Positions 35,190 to 44,310 are shown, counted from the stretch's first letter. The stretch: DNA of 64,000 nt from Pseudocitrobacter sp913778145 (GCA_035726825.1 JALNTX010000009.1:142278-206277), one strand, 5' to 3'. Numbers and translations: made by a program. The notes: generated from the letters alone by a model not told the origin.

Positions 35190-35249
35190 AGCTTAATGTC
35201 GCTATTAAACCGATAGGCAGAGTCAGAATTTTCTATCCGAAAGTCGGTG

Positions 35250-35259
35250 CTATACTTAA
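35250..35259 (+). promoter_or_regulatory. dps promoter -10 (sigma-S type)
   Basis: CTATACTTAA matches the extended -10 of sigma-S promoters and, as I recall it, the E. coli dps promoter. It lies 45 bases upstream of the dps start. Confidence 0.65.
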
Positions 35260-35304
35260 TGCCAGTTAATACTGGAACGCACAACATCAAGAGGATATGA
35301 GATT

Positions 35305-35808
35305 ATGAGTACCGCTAAACTGGTCAAATCAAAAGCATCCAATCTGCTTTATACCCGCAACGATGTCTCGGATAGCGAGAAAAAAGCCACTGTGGAGTTG
35401 CTGAATCGCCAGGTGATCCAGTTCATTGACCTGTCTCTGATTACCAAACAGGCCCACTGGAATATGCGCGGAGCTAACTTTATTGCCGTTCACGAAATGT
35501 TGGATGGCTTCAGGACTGCGCTGACCGATCATCTGGATACCATGGCCGAACGTGCCGTACAGCTGGGCGGCGTGGCACTGGGTACCACCCAGGTCATCAA
35601 CAGCAAAACCCCGCTGAAAAGCTACCCGCTGGATATTCACACCGTTCAGGATCACCTGAAAGAGCTGGCTGACCGCTACGCGATCGTTGCTAACGACGTG
35701 CGTAAGGCGATTGAAGAAGCGAAAGATGAAGACACGGCAGATATCTTAACCGCGGCTTCACGTGACCTGGATAAATTCCTGTGGTTCATCGAAGCTAACA
35801 TCGAATAA
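35305..35808 (+). CDS. dps: DNA-protecting ferritin-like protein Dps
   Basis: This 167-residue protein forms a dodecamer that binds DNA without sequence preference and oxidises and stores iron, protecting stationary-phase or peroxide-treated cells. The inter-subunit ferroxidase ligands His51, His63, Asp67, Asp78 and Glu82 are all present. The lysine-rich N-terminus (MSTAKLVKSKASN) that contacts DNA is intact. AGAGGA precedes the start. Confidence 0.97.
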   Translation: MSTAKLVKSKASNLLYTRNDVSDSEKKATVELLNRQVIQFIDLSLITKQAHWNMRGANFIAVHEMLDGFRTALTDHLDTMAERAVQLGGVALGTTQVINSKTPLKSYPLDIHTVQDHLKELADRYAIVANDVRKAIEEAKDEDTADILTAASRDLDKFLWFIEANIE

Positions 35809-35826
35809 CTATAGGTTATCCTTATG

Positions 35827-35857
35827 ACCCTCTCATCACCCCTGATGAGAGGGTTTG
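35827..35857 (+). terminator. Intrinsic terminator after dps
   Basis: ACCCTCTCATCA and TGATGAGAGGGT form a perfect 12-bp stem with a CCCC loop and a short T tail. Its 3' edge abuts the first NtrC-like site of glnH. Confidence 0.9.
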
Positions 35858-36120
35858 CACCATCAAGGTGCACCTCTCCGTTAAAAAACCTCGCCAAAGT
35901 AAACCAATTGTAATAATCACCTCACACAATCGTTAATAAAAGATTGTTTTGTCACCACCACTTGCGTTAAAAAACAGCATGAATCGCAAAACCGCCACAT
36001 CGCACCATTGCAAGGCCCCATCATGGTGCAGACTGGCCTGAGTTTCGCTGAAATCGTGCATCACTGGCTTTCTCTCTTGTTGTAAAACAATAAGTTGAAA
36101 AGTTGGCATGATTCTTTCAT
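35856..36120 (+). promoter_or_regulatory. glnH regulatory region: two NtrC-like sites and a sigma-54 promoter
   Basis: TGCACCATCAAGGTGCA (35856-35872) fits the NtrC consensus TGCACCA-N3-TGGTGCA at 13 of 14 defined bases. GGCCCCATCATGGTGCA (36014-36030) fits at 12. TTGGCATGATTCTTTCAT (36103-36120) has the GG and approximate GC spacing of a sigma-54 -24/-12 promoter and lies 52 bases upstream of glnH. Together they indicate activation under nitrogen limitation, as in E. coli. Confidence 0.75.
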
Positions 36121-36171
36121 AGCTCGTACGTTCTCGCAGGGGATTGCCCCGTGGATATAAAAGGAAATGTT

Positions 36172-36918
36172 ATGAAGTCTCTGTTTAAAGTTTCCCTGGC
36201 TGCACTTACCCTGGCGTTTGCCGTCTCCTCTCAGGCTGCTGAGAAGAAGCTGGTTGTGGCAACCGATACGGCGTTCGTTCCGTTTGAATTCAAACAGGGC
36301 GATAAATATGTCGGTTTTGATGTTGATTTGTGGGCCGCGGTGGCCAAAGAGTTGAAACTGGACTACACCCTGAAACCTATGGATTTCAGCGGCATCATCC
36401 CGGCACTGCAAACCAAAAACGTTGACCTGGCGCTGGCCGGTATCACCATCACGGAAGAGCGTAAAAAAGCGGTCGATTTCTCTGATGGTTACTACAAAAG
36501 CGGCCTGCTGGTGATGGTGAAAGCCAACAACAATGACATTAAAAGCGTGAAAGATCTCGATGGGAAAGTGGTTGCCGTGAAAAGCGGTACCGGCTCCGTG
36601 GACTACGCGAAAGCCAATATCAAAACCAAAGATCTGCGTCAGTTCCCGAACATCGATAACGCGTACATGGAACTTGGCACCAACCGTGCTGACGCCGTGC
36701 TGCACGATACCCCGAACATTCTTTACTTCATCAAAACCGCAGGCAACGGCCAGTTTAAAGCGGTAGGTGACTCCCTTGAAGCCCAGGACTACGGCATTGC
36801 ATTCTCCAAAGGCAACGACGAGCTGCGCGAGAAAGTGAACGGTGCGCTGAAAACCCTGCGTGCAAACGGCACCTATAACGAAATCTACAAAAAATGGTTC
36901 GGTACTGAGCCTAAATAA
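36172..36918 (+). CDS. glnH: Glutamine-binding periplasmic protein GlnH
   Basis: This 248-residue precursor has a 22-residue signal peptide (MKSLFKVSLAALTLAF...SQA). It is a type II periplasmic binding protein that delivers glutamine to GlnPQ. Recognisable segments are ATDTAFVPFEFKQGDKYVGF and GYYKSGLLVMVKANN. AAGGAAATG precedes the ATG at 36172, and the length equals that of E. coli GlnH. Confidence 0.97.
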   Translation: MKSLFKVSLAALTLAFAVSSQAAEKKLVVATDTAFVPFEFKQGDKYVGFDVDLWAAVAKELKLDYTLKPMDFSGIIPALQTKNVDLALAGITITEERKKAVDFSDGYYKSGLLVMVKANNNDIKSVKDLDGKVVAVKSGTGSVDYAKANIKTKDLRQFPNIDNAYMELGTNRADAVLHDTPNILYFIKTAGNGQFKAVGDSLEAQDYGIAFSKGNDELREKVNGALKTLRANGTYNEIYKKWFGTEPK

Positions 36919-36934
36919 GATTGTCTGAGATTAC

Positions 36935-36972
36935 CGTGCCCGGTTGCGCACAGCGCGCCGGGCACGTTTTTT
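36935..36972 (+). terminator. Attenuating terminator between glnH and glnP
   Basis: CGTGCCCGG and CCGGGCACG pair in a 9-bp stem followed by six T residues. Because glnP has no other evident promoter, partial readthrough here would keep the binding protein more abundant than the permease. Confidence 0.85.
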
Positions 36973-37026
36973 AGCGCACCCTTTTAGTGGGCTATTGTTC
37001 TTCCACCACGGTAACAGGAACACATT

Positions 37027-37686
37027 ATGCAGTTTGACTGGAGCGTCATCTGGCCGGCCATTCCAATTTTGCTGGATGGCGCCAAAATGACCTTGTGGAT
37101 TTCGGTCCTTGGCCTTGCCGGGGGTATTGTTATCGGTCTGTTGGCCGGTTTAGCCCGTACCTACGGCGGCTGGATTTCAAACCACATTGCCCTTGTTTTT
37201 ATCGAAGTGATTCGCGGTACGCCCATCGTCGTGCAGGTGATGTATATCTACTTCGCCCTGCCGATGGCCTTCCCGGATATTCGCATCGATACCTTCTCCG
37301 CCGCCGTGATCACCATCATGATCAACTCCGGCGCCTATATTGCGGAAATTACCCGTGGTTCCGTGCTGTCGATTCACAAGGGCTTCAGCGAAGCCGGGCT
37401 GGCACTGGGGCTGTCCCGACGCGAGACCATTCGCCATGTGATTATGCCGCTGGCGGTTCGCCGCATGCTGCCTGCGTTGGGTAACCAGCTGATTATCAGC
37501 ATCAAAGATACCTCGCTGTTTATCGTTATCGGTGCTGCCGAATTGACGCGCAGCGGCCAGGAAATTATCGCCGGTAACTTCCGCGCGCTGGAAATCTGGA
37601 CCGCCGTCGGTGTGATTTACCTGATCATTACGCAGGTACTGAACATCGTGCTTCGCATTCTTGAAAGAAGGATGAAAATCCTGTGA
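37027..37686 (+). CDS. glnP: Glutamine ABC transporter permease GlnP
   Basis: This 219-residue permease of the HisM/GlnP class has five membrane helices. The EAA loop ITRGSVLSIHKGFSEAGLALGLS, which contacts GlnQ, is visible near residue 110. It forms the channel of the glutamine importer. ACAGGAA precedes the start. The last codons overlap the glnQ start by four bases. Confidence 0.96.
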   Translation: MQFDWSVIWPAIPILLDGAKMTLWISVLGLAGGIVIGLLAGLARTYGGWISNHIALVFIEVIRGTPIVVQVMYIYFALPMAFPDIRIDTFSAAVITIMINSGAYIAEITRGSVLSIHKGFSEAGLALGLSRRETIRHVIMPLAVRRMLPALGNQLIISIKDTSLFIVIGAAELTRSGQEIIAGNFRALEIWTAVGVIYLIITQVLNIVLRILERRMKIL

Positions 37687-38405
37687 TTGAATTTAAAAAC
37701 GTTTCCAAGCACTTTGGCAAAACCCAGGTGCTGCACAATATCGACCTCAATGTAAAACAGGGCGAAGTGGTGGTGATCATCGGGCCGTCCGGTTCGGGTA
37801 AATCTACCCTGCTGCGCTGCATTAATAAGCTCGAAGAGATCACCAGCGGCGATCTGATTGTCGATGGGCTGAAGGTCAACGATCCGAAAGTGGATGAACG
37901 CCTGATTCGTCAGGAAGCGGGTATGGTGTTCCAGCAGTTCTATCTCTTCCCGCACCTGACAGCGCTGGAGAACGTGATGTTCGGACCGCTGCGCGTACGT
38001 GGCGCACAAAAAGCAGAGGCGGAAAAACTGGCAAAAGAGTTGCTGGCGAAAGTGGGCCTCGCGGAACGCGCGCATCACTACCCGTCTGAACTCTCCGGCG
38101 GCCAGCAGCAGCGCGTGGCGATTGCCCGTGCGCTGGCGGTGAAACCGAAGATGATGCTGTTTGATGAGCCGACCTCTGCCCTTGACCCGGAACTGCGCCA
38201 TGAAGTGCTGAAAGTGATGCAGGATCTGGCGGAAGAAGGCATGACGATGGTTATCGTCACCCACGAAATCGGCTTCGCCGAGAAAGTGGCATCGCGATTG
38301 ATCTTTATCGATAAGGGCCGCATTGCGGAAGATGGCGACCCGCAGGTGCTGGTGAAAAACCCGCCGAGCCAGCGTTTGCAGGAGTTTTTGCAGCACGTAT
38401 CGTAA
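37683..38405 (+). CDS. glnQ: Glutamine ABC transporter ATPase GlnQ
   Basis: This 240-residue ATPase energises GlnHP. It has Walker A GPSGSGKST (about residues 35-43), Q-loop VFQQFYLFPH, signature LSGGQQQR and Walker B MLFDEPTSALD. The start codon is GTG in the overlap GTGA with the glnP stop, implying coupled translation. Confidence 0.96.
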   Translation: MIEFKNVSKHFGKTQVLHNIDLNVKQGEVVVIIGPSGSGKSTLLRCINKLEEITSGDLIVDGLKVNDPKVDERLIRQEAGMVFQQFYLFPHLTALENVMFGPLRVRGAQKAEAEKLAKELLAKVGLAERAHHYPSELSGGQQQRVAIARALAVKPKMMLFDEPTSALDPELRHEVLKVMQDLAEEGMTMVIVTHEIGFAEKVASRLIFIDKGRIAEDGDPQVLVKNPPSQRLQEFLQHVS

Positions 38406-38410
38406 TTTTC

Positions 38411-38518
38411 CCCTCACCCTAACCCTCTCCCTTAAGGGAGAGGGAACTGACCGTGCAAGCGGTGAGGCCGGTGCGATTTTTCTCCCTCTCCCCGTGGGAG
38501 AGGGTCGGGGTGAGGGCA
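38411..38518. repeat. CCCTCACCC-type intergenic palindrome, copy 2
   Basis: It begins with the same CCCTCACCCTAACCCTCTCC as the copy at 27211-27299 and ends GAGAGGGTCGGGGTGAGGGC, but has a longer centre. It lies between glnQ and ybiO. Confidence 0.8.
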
Positions 38519-38617
38519 ACAACGCGCACCGAGTACCCGTATTTCTCCCAAAATCCTTCCCCCTTCCCCTCACAATCTATACTTAACCCTTTGTGATTGT
38601 TGCTTTCGGAGGGAGTC

Positions 38618-40837
38618 GTGCCATACATCCTGCTGTTTTTGCTCGCCCTTATCAGCGCGCCGCTGCATGCGGTGACCATCCCCGGTGTCACGTCGACCAC
38701 CAGCGAAACCAGCGCCAGTGAGCCTGATGCAGCGCAGAAAAAAGCCGCTTATTCTGCGCTTGCCGATGTGCTGGAAAACGATTCATCACGCAAAGAACTG
38801 ATTGAGCAGCTCCGGCACGCCGCCGCCACACCGCCACCGGAAGCGGCGCCGACGTTGACGCCACCGGAAGTGAAAGAGGAAAAAACGGTGCTGGAAAACG
38901 TGACTGATATAACGCGTCACTACGGCGGCGAGTTCTCGACGCGTTTTGCCCAGCTGTGGCGCAACATCTCGACCGCGCCGCATAAACCGTTTCACACGGC
39001 GACCTTCTTCAATGCAGTCACCCATTTTCTGATGCTGGCGGCGCTGGTCTTTGCTTTTTATGGCCTGGTGCGTCTGTGCGCCCTGCCGCTGTATCGCAAA
39101 ATGGGGCGCTGGGGGCGGCACAAGAACCGTGACCGCAGCAACTGGTTGCAGCTTCCGGCGATGATCACCGGCGCGCTGATTATCGATTTACTGCTGCTGG
39201 CGCTGACGCTGTTTATTGGCCAACTGCTGAGCGACAATTTAAATGGCGGAAACAGCACCATCGCCTTCCAGCAGAGTCTGTTCCTCAATGCCTTTGCGCT
39301 GATTGAGTTTTTCAAGGCCCTGCTGCGCCTGATTTTCTGCCCGCGCGTGCCGGATCTCCGCCCCTTTTCCATTGCCGATCAAACCGCGCATTACTGGAAC
39401 TTACGCCTCAGCGCGCTGAGCAGTTTAATTGGTTACGGTCTGGTGGTCGCCGTGCCGATTATCTCTAACCAGGTCAACGTACAGGCGGGCGCGATGGCGA
39501 ACGTCATCATCATGCTAACCATTACGCTGTGGGCGCTGTACCTGATTTTTCACAACAAAAAAGCGATTACCGACGGCTTATTGCAGGTTGCCGACCGCTC
39601 GCTGGCGTTTTTCAGCCTGTTTATCCGCGCGTTTGCGCTGGTGTGGCACTGGCTGGCGAGCGCTTACTTCATTGTGCTGTTCTTCTTTTCCCTTTTCGAT
39701 CCGGGCAACAGCCTGAAATTTATGATGGGCGCATCGGTGAAGAGCCTGGCGATCATGGGCATTGCGGCTTTTATTTCTGGCATCCTGTCGCGCTGGATAG
39801 CCAAAACCATCACCCTGTCGCCGGAGACACAGCGTAATTATCCGGAACTGCAAAAGCGGCTTAACGGCTGGTTATCCGGGGCGCTGAAAACCGCGCGCAC
39901 GCTGGTCGTATGCGTGGCGGTGATGCTGCTGCTCAGCGCCTGGGGGCTGTTTGATTTCTGGAGCTGGCTGCACCAGGGCGCGGGTGAAAAAACGGTGGAT
40001 GTGCTTATTCGCATCGCCTTAATTCTCTTCTTCTCGGCCGTCGGCTGGACGGTGCTTGCCAGCCTGATTGAGAACCGGCTGGCCTCGGATATTCATGGTC
40101 GACCGCTGCCCAGCGCGCGCACACGTACGCTGCTGACGCTGTTCCGTAACGCGCTGGCGGTCGTGATCAGCACTATCACAGTGATGATCCTGCTCTCTGA
40201 GATAGGCGTTAATATCGCACCGCTGCTGGCAGGTGCCGGGGCGCTGGGTCTGGCTATCTCGTTCGGTGCGCAAACCCTGGTCAAAGATATTATTACCGGT
40301 GTATTTATTCAGTTTGAAAATGGCATGAACACCGGCGACCTGGTGACCATCGGGCCGCTTACCGGCACCGTTGAACGCATGTCGATTCGATCGGTGGGCG
40401 TGCGCCAGGATACCGGGGCATACCACATCATTCCGTGGTCCTCGATAACCACCTTCGCCAACTTTGTGCGCGGCATTGGTTCCGTGGTGGCGAACTACGA
40501 TGTTGACCGGCATGAAGAGACCGAAAAAGCCAATCAGGCGTTGAAGGATGCGGTGGATGAGTTGATGCAAATGACGGATATTCGCGGCCTGATTATCGGC
40601 GAACCGTCATTTGCCGGGATCGTTGGGCTTACCAATACCGCCTTTACGCTACGCGTCACCTTTACCACGCTGCCGTTGAAACAGTGGACAGTGCGCTTCG
40701 CGCTGGACAGCATGGTGAAAAAACACTTTGACCTCGCGGGCGTGCGCCCGCCGGTGCAGACGTATCAGGTGCTGCCAGCACCCGCGAACACAGCCCCGCC
40801 GGATGCGGGGCTGCCGCCTGTGGAGCCGACGCTCTAG
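38618..40837 (+). CDS. ybiO: Mechanosensitive channel YbiO
   Basis: This 739-residue inner-membrane protein of the MscS superfamily protects against hypo-osmotic shock. A signal peptide (to about LHA, residue 18) and a periplasmic domain rich in Pro and Glu precede about ten membrane helices. The pore helix LLAGAGALGLAISFGAQTL shows the Gly/Ala ridge of MscS channels. The C-terminal beta domain includes GDLVTIGPLTGTVERMSIR. The start is GTG at 38618, placed by GGAGGGAG just upstream. Its stop overlaps the convergent rlmF by four bases. Confidence 0.93.
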   Translation: MPYILLFLLALISAPLHAVTIPGVTSTTSETSASEPDAAQKKAAYSALADVLENDSSRKELIEQLRHAAATPPPEAAPTLTPPEVKEEKTVLENVTDITRHYGGEFSTRFAQLWRNISTAPHKPFHTATFFNAVTHFLMLAALVFAFYGLVRLCALPLYRKMGRWGRHKNRDRSNWLQLPAMITGALIIDLLLLALTLFIGQLLSDNLNGGNSTIAFQQSLFLNAFALIEFFKALLRLIFCPRVPDLRPFSIADQTAHYWNLRLSALSSLIGYGLVVAVPIISNQVNVQAGAMANVIIMLTITLWALYLIFHNKKAITDGLLQVADRSLAFFSLFIRAFALVWHWLASAYFIVLFFFSLFDPGNSLKFMMGASVKSLAIMGIAAFISGILSRWIAKTITLSPETQRNYPELQKRLNGWLSGALKTARTLVVCVAVMLLLSAWGLFDFWSWLHQGAGEKTVDVLIRIALILFFSAVGWTVLASLIENRLASDIHGRPLPSARTRTLLTLFRNALAVVISTITVMILLSEIGVNIAPLLAGAGALGLAISFGAQTLVKDIITGVFIQFENGMNTGDLVTIGPLTGTVERMSIRSVGVRQDTGAYHIIPWSSITTFANFVRGIGSVVANYDVDRHEETEKANQALKDAVDELMQMTDIRGLIIGEPSFAGIVGLTNTAFTLRVTFTTLPLKQWTVRFALDSMVKKHFDLAGVRPPVQTYQVLPAPANTAPPDAGLPPVEPTL

Positions 40838-41760
40838 CGTTTACGCGCCAGGAAACGACGACGCTGCTCGTCGTTCATAAAGGTCCAGGCAATGAAGCGA
40901 CTCTGCTTCTGCCCCTGGGCCATCTCTTTTTTCACCACTTTCACCGCGCCGACGTCGGTCAGTGCGCGGTAAAGTGGCGGCAGGTTTTCCCCTTTCGACA
41001 CCAGCGAAGTAAACCACATCACCTGGCGGGCATAGTCACGGCTTTCAGCGATCATCTTCTTGATAAACGCCACTTCACCGCCTTCACACCACAGTTCCTG
41101 CTGCTGACCGCCGAAGTTCAGCGCGTCATCGCGTTCCTGCCCCAGATTACGGCGCTTGCGCTCGCTGCCTGCACGCGCAGATGCGGCAGAGTCGTGGAAA
41201 GGCGGGTTGCACAGCGTGGCGTCGTACTGCTCGTTCTTATGGATAATGCCATTGAACATGGATTCATTATCTTTCTGACGACGCAGGCGGATCATGCGGG
41301 TGAGTGCCGGGTTAGCGCTGACAATCGCCTGGGCGCTGGCAAACGCCTGCGGATGCGTTTCGCTGCCGGTAAAGCGCCAGCGGTACTCATGCGCGCCAAT
41401 CAGCGGATAAATACAGTTCGCGCCCACGCCGATATCCAGCACGTTCGCGCCCTGCACCACGTTGCCGCTCTCATCGGTCAGCAGATCGGCCAGGTGGTGA
41501 ATGTAATCCGCACGCCCCGGCACCGGCGGGCACAGGAAACCGTCAGGAATATCCCACGAGCTGACACCATAAAAATGCGCCAGCAGCGCTTTATTCAGGG
41601 TCTTCACCGCCTGCGGATTGGCGAAGTTGATGGTTTGCTCACCGGCCGGATTCAGGGTGATAAAATCACGCAGTTCCGGGCACGATTGGCACAGCGCGGT
41701 AAGGTCGTAGCGATTCTGGTGACGGTTACGCGGGTGTAGACCCGGTTTTTGGGCATTCAT
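40834..41760 (-). CDS. rlmF: 23S rRNA m6A1618 methyltransferase RlmF
   Basis: This 308-residue SAM-dependent methyltransferase methylates N6 of adenine 1618 in 23S rRNA. It has the motif I equivalent VLDIGVGANCIYPLIG and the catalytic NPPF (ATLCNPPFHDS) of N6-adenine methylases. A conserved basic stretch (GSERKRRNLG) follows. Length and start agree with E. coli RlmF. Confidence 0.95.
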   Translation of the reverse strand: MNAQKPGLHPRNRHQNRYDLTALCQSCPELRDFITLNPAGEQTINFANPQAVKTLNKALLAHFYGVSSWDIPDGFLCPPVPGRADYIHHLADLLTDESGNVVQGANVLDIGVGANCIYPLIGAHEYRWRFTGSETHPQAFASAQAIVSANPALTRMIRLRRQKDNESMFNGIIHKNEQYDATLCNPPFHDSAASARAGSERKRRNLGQERDDALNFGGQQQELWCEGGEVAFIKKMIAESRDYARQVMWFTSLVSKGENLPPLYRALTDVGAVKVVKKEMAQGQKQSRFIAWTFMNDEQRRRFLARKR

Positions 41761-41854
41761 GACTTTCTCCTGTCTTAAGCGGCGTAAGATACCCGTTGAC
41801 GGCGGCGCGGTAAATAAGGGAGTCTGGAATACCTTTGCAAATGACAGGTACGCT

Positions 41855-42472
41855 ATGTATTTCTATGAACCCTCACAGGGGCACGGGCTGCCGCATGATC
41901 CGCTCAACGCCATCGTTGGGCCGCGCCCCATTGGCTGGATTTCCTCGCAGGATGCGCAGGGAAAACGCAATCTCGCGCCCTACAGTTTCTTCAACTGCTT
42001 TAACTATCGCCCGCCGATTATCGGCTTTGCCAGCAGCGGCTGGAAAGATAGCGTGCGAAATATTGTGGACACTAAACAGTTTGTCTGGAACCTGACCACG
42101 CAGGATCTCGCCGTCGCCATGAATGAAACGTCCGCCACGTTGCCGCACGGGGAAGATGAGTTTGTGCGAGCGGGGTTAACCGCTGCGCCCAGCCGCCTCG
42201 TTACCGCCCCGCGCGTGGCGGAAAGCCCGGTCAATTTCGAATGTCGATTATCACAGTGCATTCAGCTCACCTCCGCTGACGGTGCAGCCATTGACACCTG
42301 GCTGGTGCTGGGCGAAGTGGTCGGTATTCACATCGATGAGTCTCTGCTCGTAGAGGGCATCTATCAAACCGCCCTGGCAAAACCGGTGCTACGCGCCGGC
42401 GGCCCTTCCGCCTACTACACCATTGATGAAGCGCATCGCTTCGATCTTATCCGCCCGGACGCTCGCCGATAG
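41855..42472 (+). CDS. Flavin reductase-like FMN-binding protein
   Basis: This 205-residue protein has the flavin-reductase-like split beta-barrel. PRPIGWISSQDAQGKRNLAPYSFFN near residue 25 is the typical FMN-binding start of the family. It probably binds FMN and may reduce flavin or act on a small molecule; the substrate is unknown. The ATG at 41855 is chosen by the family N-terminus MYFYEPSQGHGLPHDP; its ribosome site is weak. It is divergent from rlmF with 94 bases between them. Confidence 0.85.
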   Translation: MYFYEPSQGHGLPHDPLNAIVGPRPIGWISSQDAQGKRNLAPYSFFNCFNYRPPIIGFASSGWKDSVRNIVDTKQFVWNLTTQDLAVAMNETSATLPHGEDEFVRAGLTAAPSRLVTAPRVAESPVNFECRLSQCIQLTSADGAAIDTWLVLGEVVGIHIDESLLVEGIYQTALAKPVLRAGGPSAYYTIDEAHRFDLIRPDARR

Positions 42473-42477
42473 CTTTA

Positions 42478-42508
42478 AAATCAGCCACTTGTATGTGGCT
42501 GATTTGTC
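42478..42508 (+). terminator. Intrinsic terminator after the flavin reductase-like gene
   Basis: AAATCAGCCAC and GTGGCTGATTT form a perfect 11-bp stem with a six-base loop, five bases after the stop. Confidence 0.85.
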
Positions 42509-42631
42509 AGTGTTTCGTCAATGTAATTCATTCAAAAAAGCCACCTGTCTTGCACGATTTTTTGCGGATAACGCCTCTTCACTACCACCTACACTTACAG
42601 AGTTACCCCGTCGTAACTGGAGGATGTTCTT

Positions 42632-42895
42632 ATGAAGAAGAGTCTCGCCCTGCTTGTCGCAGGTGCGTTTGCCGTCGTTACCTTCTCAACCGTCGCCGCT
42701 CCGCAACCTCTTGAAGGGGATAACACCGGGCAACTTCGCCCGGCCGGTACGGTTTCCGCATCAGGCGCCAGCTCGCTGGACGATCTGCAGGCAAAACTCG
42801 CGGAAAAAGCCCAGAAAGAGGGGGCAAAAGGTTTCGTGGTGGAATCCGCGAGCGGCAATAACAAGATGTTTGGCACAGCGACCATTTATAAATAA
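42632..42895 (+). CDS. mcbA: YhcN/McbA family periplasmic protein (DUF1471)
   Basis: This 87-residue precursor has a 22-residue signal peptide (MKKSLALLVAGAFAVV...VAA) and one YdgH/BhsA/McbA domain ending in the family tail FGTATIYK. GQLRPAGTVSASGASSL closely matches E. coli McbA. McbA affects colanic acid production and biofilm mucoidy in E. coli. CTGGAGG precedes the start. In E. coli K-12 mcbA is, as I recall, next to fiu; here about 16.7 kb is inserted between them. Confidence 0.9.
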   Translation: MKKSLALLVAGAFAVVTFSTVAAPQPLEGDNTGQLRPAGTVSASGASSLDDLQAKLAEKAQKEGAKGFVVESASGNNKMFGTATIYK

Positions 42896-43335
42896 TGGCT
42901 TCACACAATCACTTCCCTGCCCGGTAGCGCCAGCATCGGGCAGTTTCATCTCCTTATCGCCCCCATTGAGAAGCTTTTGATTAGGATATTCCTGGTATGC
43001 GAAAAAAACATAAAATGCGTATAAAGCTAACTCCATGAAAGTATTTTGGTTTTAACGCATATCTTCATTTATCTCATTTAACGCGCCAGGATATTCAAAA
43101 ATACGCGCATCTGTGCACGTTAAAACATGATTAAAAAAACGTCATTACAGTCAACTTCCACAACGTATGACGCTATCATGTTTTTTCATCCTACCAAAAC
43201 GCTTTATTCAGGATAATATATTGATAAACCACTCTGATTGCAGGGATTTGAGCAGACACATAAAATTCCTGCGTTTACCACAAGGCTGGTTACTCAAAAT
43301 GGGGCTGAAAAAAAAAGTATGGAGATCCAGAGTCA
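42896..43335. other. Intergenic region at the left edge of the accessory island
   Basis: A hairpin CTGCCCG/CGGGCAG (42917-42923 and 42937-42943) followed by TTTCATC probably ends mcbA. The remaining DNA is AT-rich, holds the promoter of the LuxR-like gene and contains no recognised gene, integrase or attachment repeat. Confidence 0.5.
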
Positions 43336-43863
43336 ATGAAGTTGCTCGTGTTCAGCAATAACACCTATCTGCACATTGCCTGTAAAGCCATTTTCCTCCA
43401 CTCTACGCTCAGCCAGCATTTAGCCATTTTAGATCCCAGTTCTTATTCATCACTGAAAGCGATACGCGCCGTCATTGTTGAAAGCGGGATCACTCAGGAC
43501 TATCGAATTCTTATTCTTAGCGGCAATGATCTTTGTTCCCGCCTACTTTCAGAACTCAGCACCCTCTCCCTGAAAGAATCCATTAATAATATTAAACAAT
43601 TAACCGCCGTCATTTATCAGCCGGAAAGTTTATTACGTTACATTGCTCAGCACCTGAGCCTGACAAAGTTAACCCGAGAAGAGCTTCATTTAAGCTATGC
43701 GATTCGCAGCGAAAAGACGATAAAGAGAGCGGCCAGTAAATTAAACATTAATGAAAAAAAACTTTATCACCATGCGGGTACCGCCGCCTCTCGATTGCAT
43801 TTACGTTCAGGTAAAGAATTTATATACTTCCTGCACAAAGAATTTATTTATTCAACGTCATAA
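43336..43863 (+). CDS. LuxR-like regulator with degenerate receiver
   Basis: This 175-residue protein has a C-terminal LuxR-type helix-turn-helix (about residues 108-165: LTREELHLSYAI, RAASKLNINEKKLYHHAGTAASRLHL). The N-terminal 100 residues begin like a response-regulator receiver (MKLLVFSNNTYLHIACKAIF) but lack the acidic pocket and phosphorylation Asp. It is probably a transcription factor that is not phosphorylated. The DUF1090 gene follows after 12 bases. A similar architecture recurs at 53444-54016 in front of the fimbrial operon. The ribosome site is weak and the start is therefore uncertain. Confidence 0.7.
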   Translation: MKLLVFSNNTYLHIACKAIFLHSTLSQHLAILDPSSYSSLKAIRAVIVESGITQDYRILILSGNDLCSRLLSELSTLSLKESINNIKQLTAVIYQPESLLRYIAQHLSLTKLTREELHLSYAIRSEKTIKRAASKLNINEKKLYHHAGTAASRLHLRSGKEFIYFLHKEFIYSTS

Positions 43864-43875
43864 AGGCACATAACA

Positions 43876-44265
43876 ATGTTTTCTACCCAAAAATTCATCC
43901 CTGCATTACTTCTTATCGCACCTTTTTTTGCTACCACCGCGCATGCCGCAGCGCAAACCGGTTGTGCGGCCAAAAAACAGGAAATTGAAAGACAGATCGA
44001 TTACGCCAAAACCCACGGCAACCAGCACCGCGTCAATGGTCTTGAAACGGCACTGAGCGAGGTTAATCGTAACTGTACAGAGAGTTCTTTGCGTAAAGAT
44101 CGCGAAGACAAAATTCAGGAAAAAGAGCGTAAAGTCGCAGAGCGCACTGAGGAATTAAAGGAAGCCCGCGAAACGGGTAACCAGGAAAAAATCAGCAAAA
44201 AAAGTAAAAAGCTGGAAGAAGCGAAAGCTGAACTTGCCGAAGCACGCGCCGCATTAAATAAATAA
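43876..44265 (+). CDS. DUF1090 periplasmic protein (YqjC-like)
   Basis: This 129-residue exported protein has a signal peptide of about 24 residues (FSTQKFIPALLLIAPFF...AHA) and a DUF1090 domain. GCAAKKQEIERQIDYAKTHG and VNRNCTESSLRKDRE match E. coli YqjC. The rest is one long charged helix (EKERKVAERTEELKEARETG), predicted coiled coil. Function is unknown. It shares an operon with the upstream LuxR-like gene. Confidence 0.85.
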   Translation: MFSTQKFIPALLLIAPFFATTAHAAAQTGCAAKKQEIERQIDYAKTHGNQHRVNGLETALSEVNRNCTESSLRKDREDKIQEKERKVAERTEELKEARETGNQEKISKKSKKLEEAKAELAEARAALNK

Positions 44266-44270
44266 CCCCC

Positions 44271-44310
44271 AAAAAATACCCCTATCGGAGTACGAAAGGG
44301 GTATTTTATT
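44271..44310. terminator. Bidirectional terminator
   Basis: AAATACCCCT and AGGGGTATTT (44274-44283 and 44297-44306) form a 10-bp stem with T runs on both strands. It ends the DUF1090 gene and, on the minus strand, bglB. Confidence 0.9.

Noticed and set aside
37617..38573. 318-codon minus-strand frame opposite glnQ
   Set aside because: Runs through the intergenic repeat and glnQ antisense; no domain, no ribosome site.
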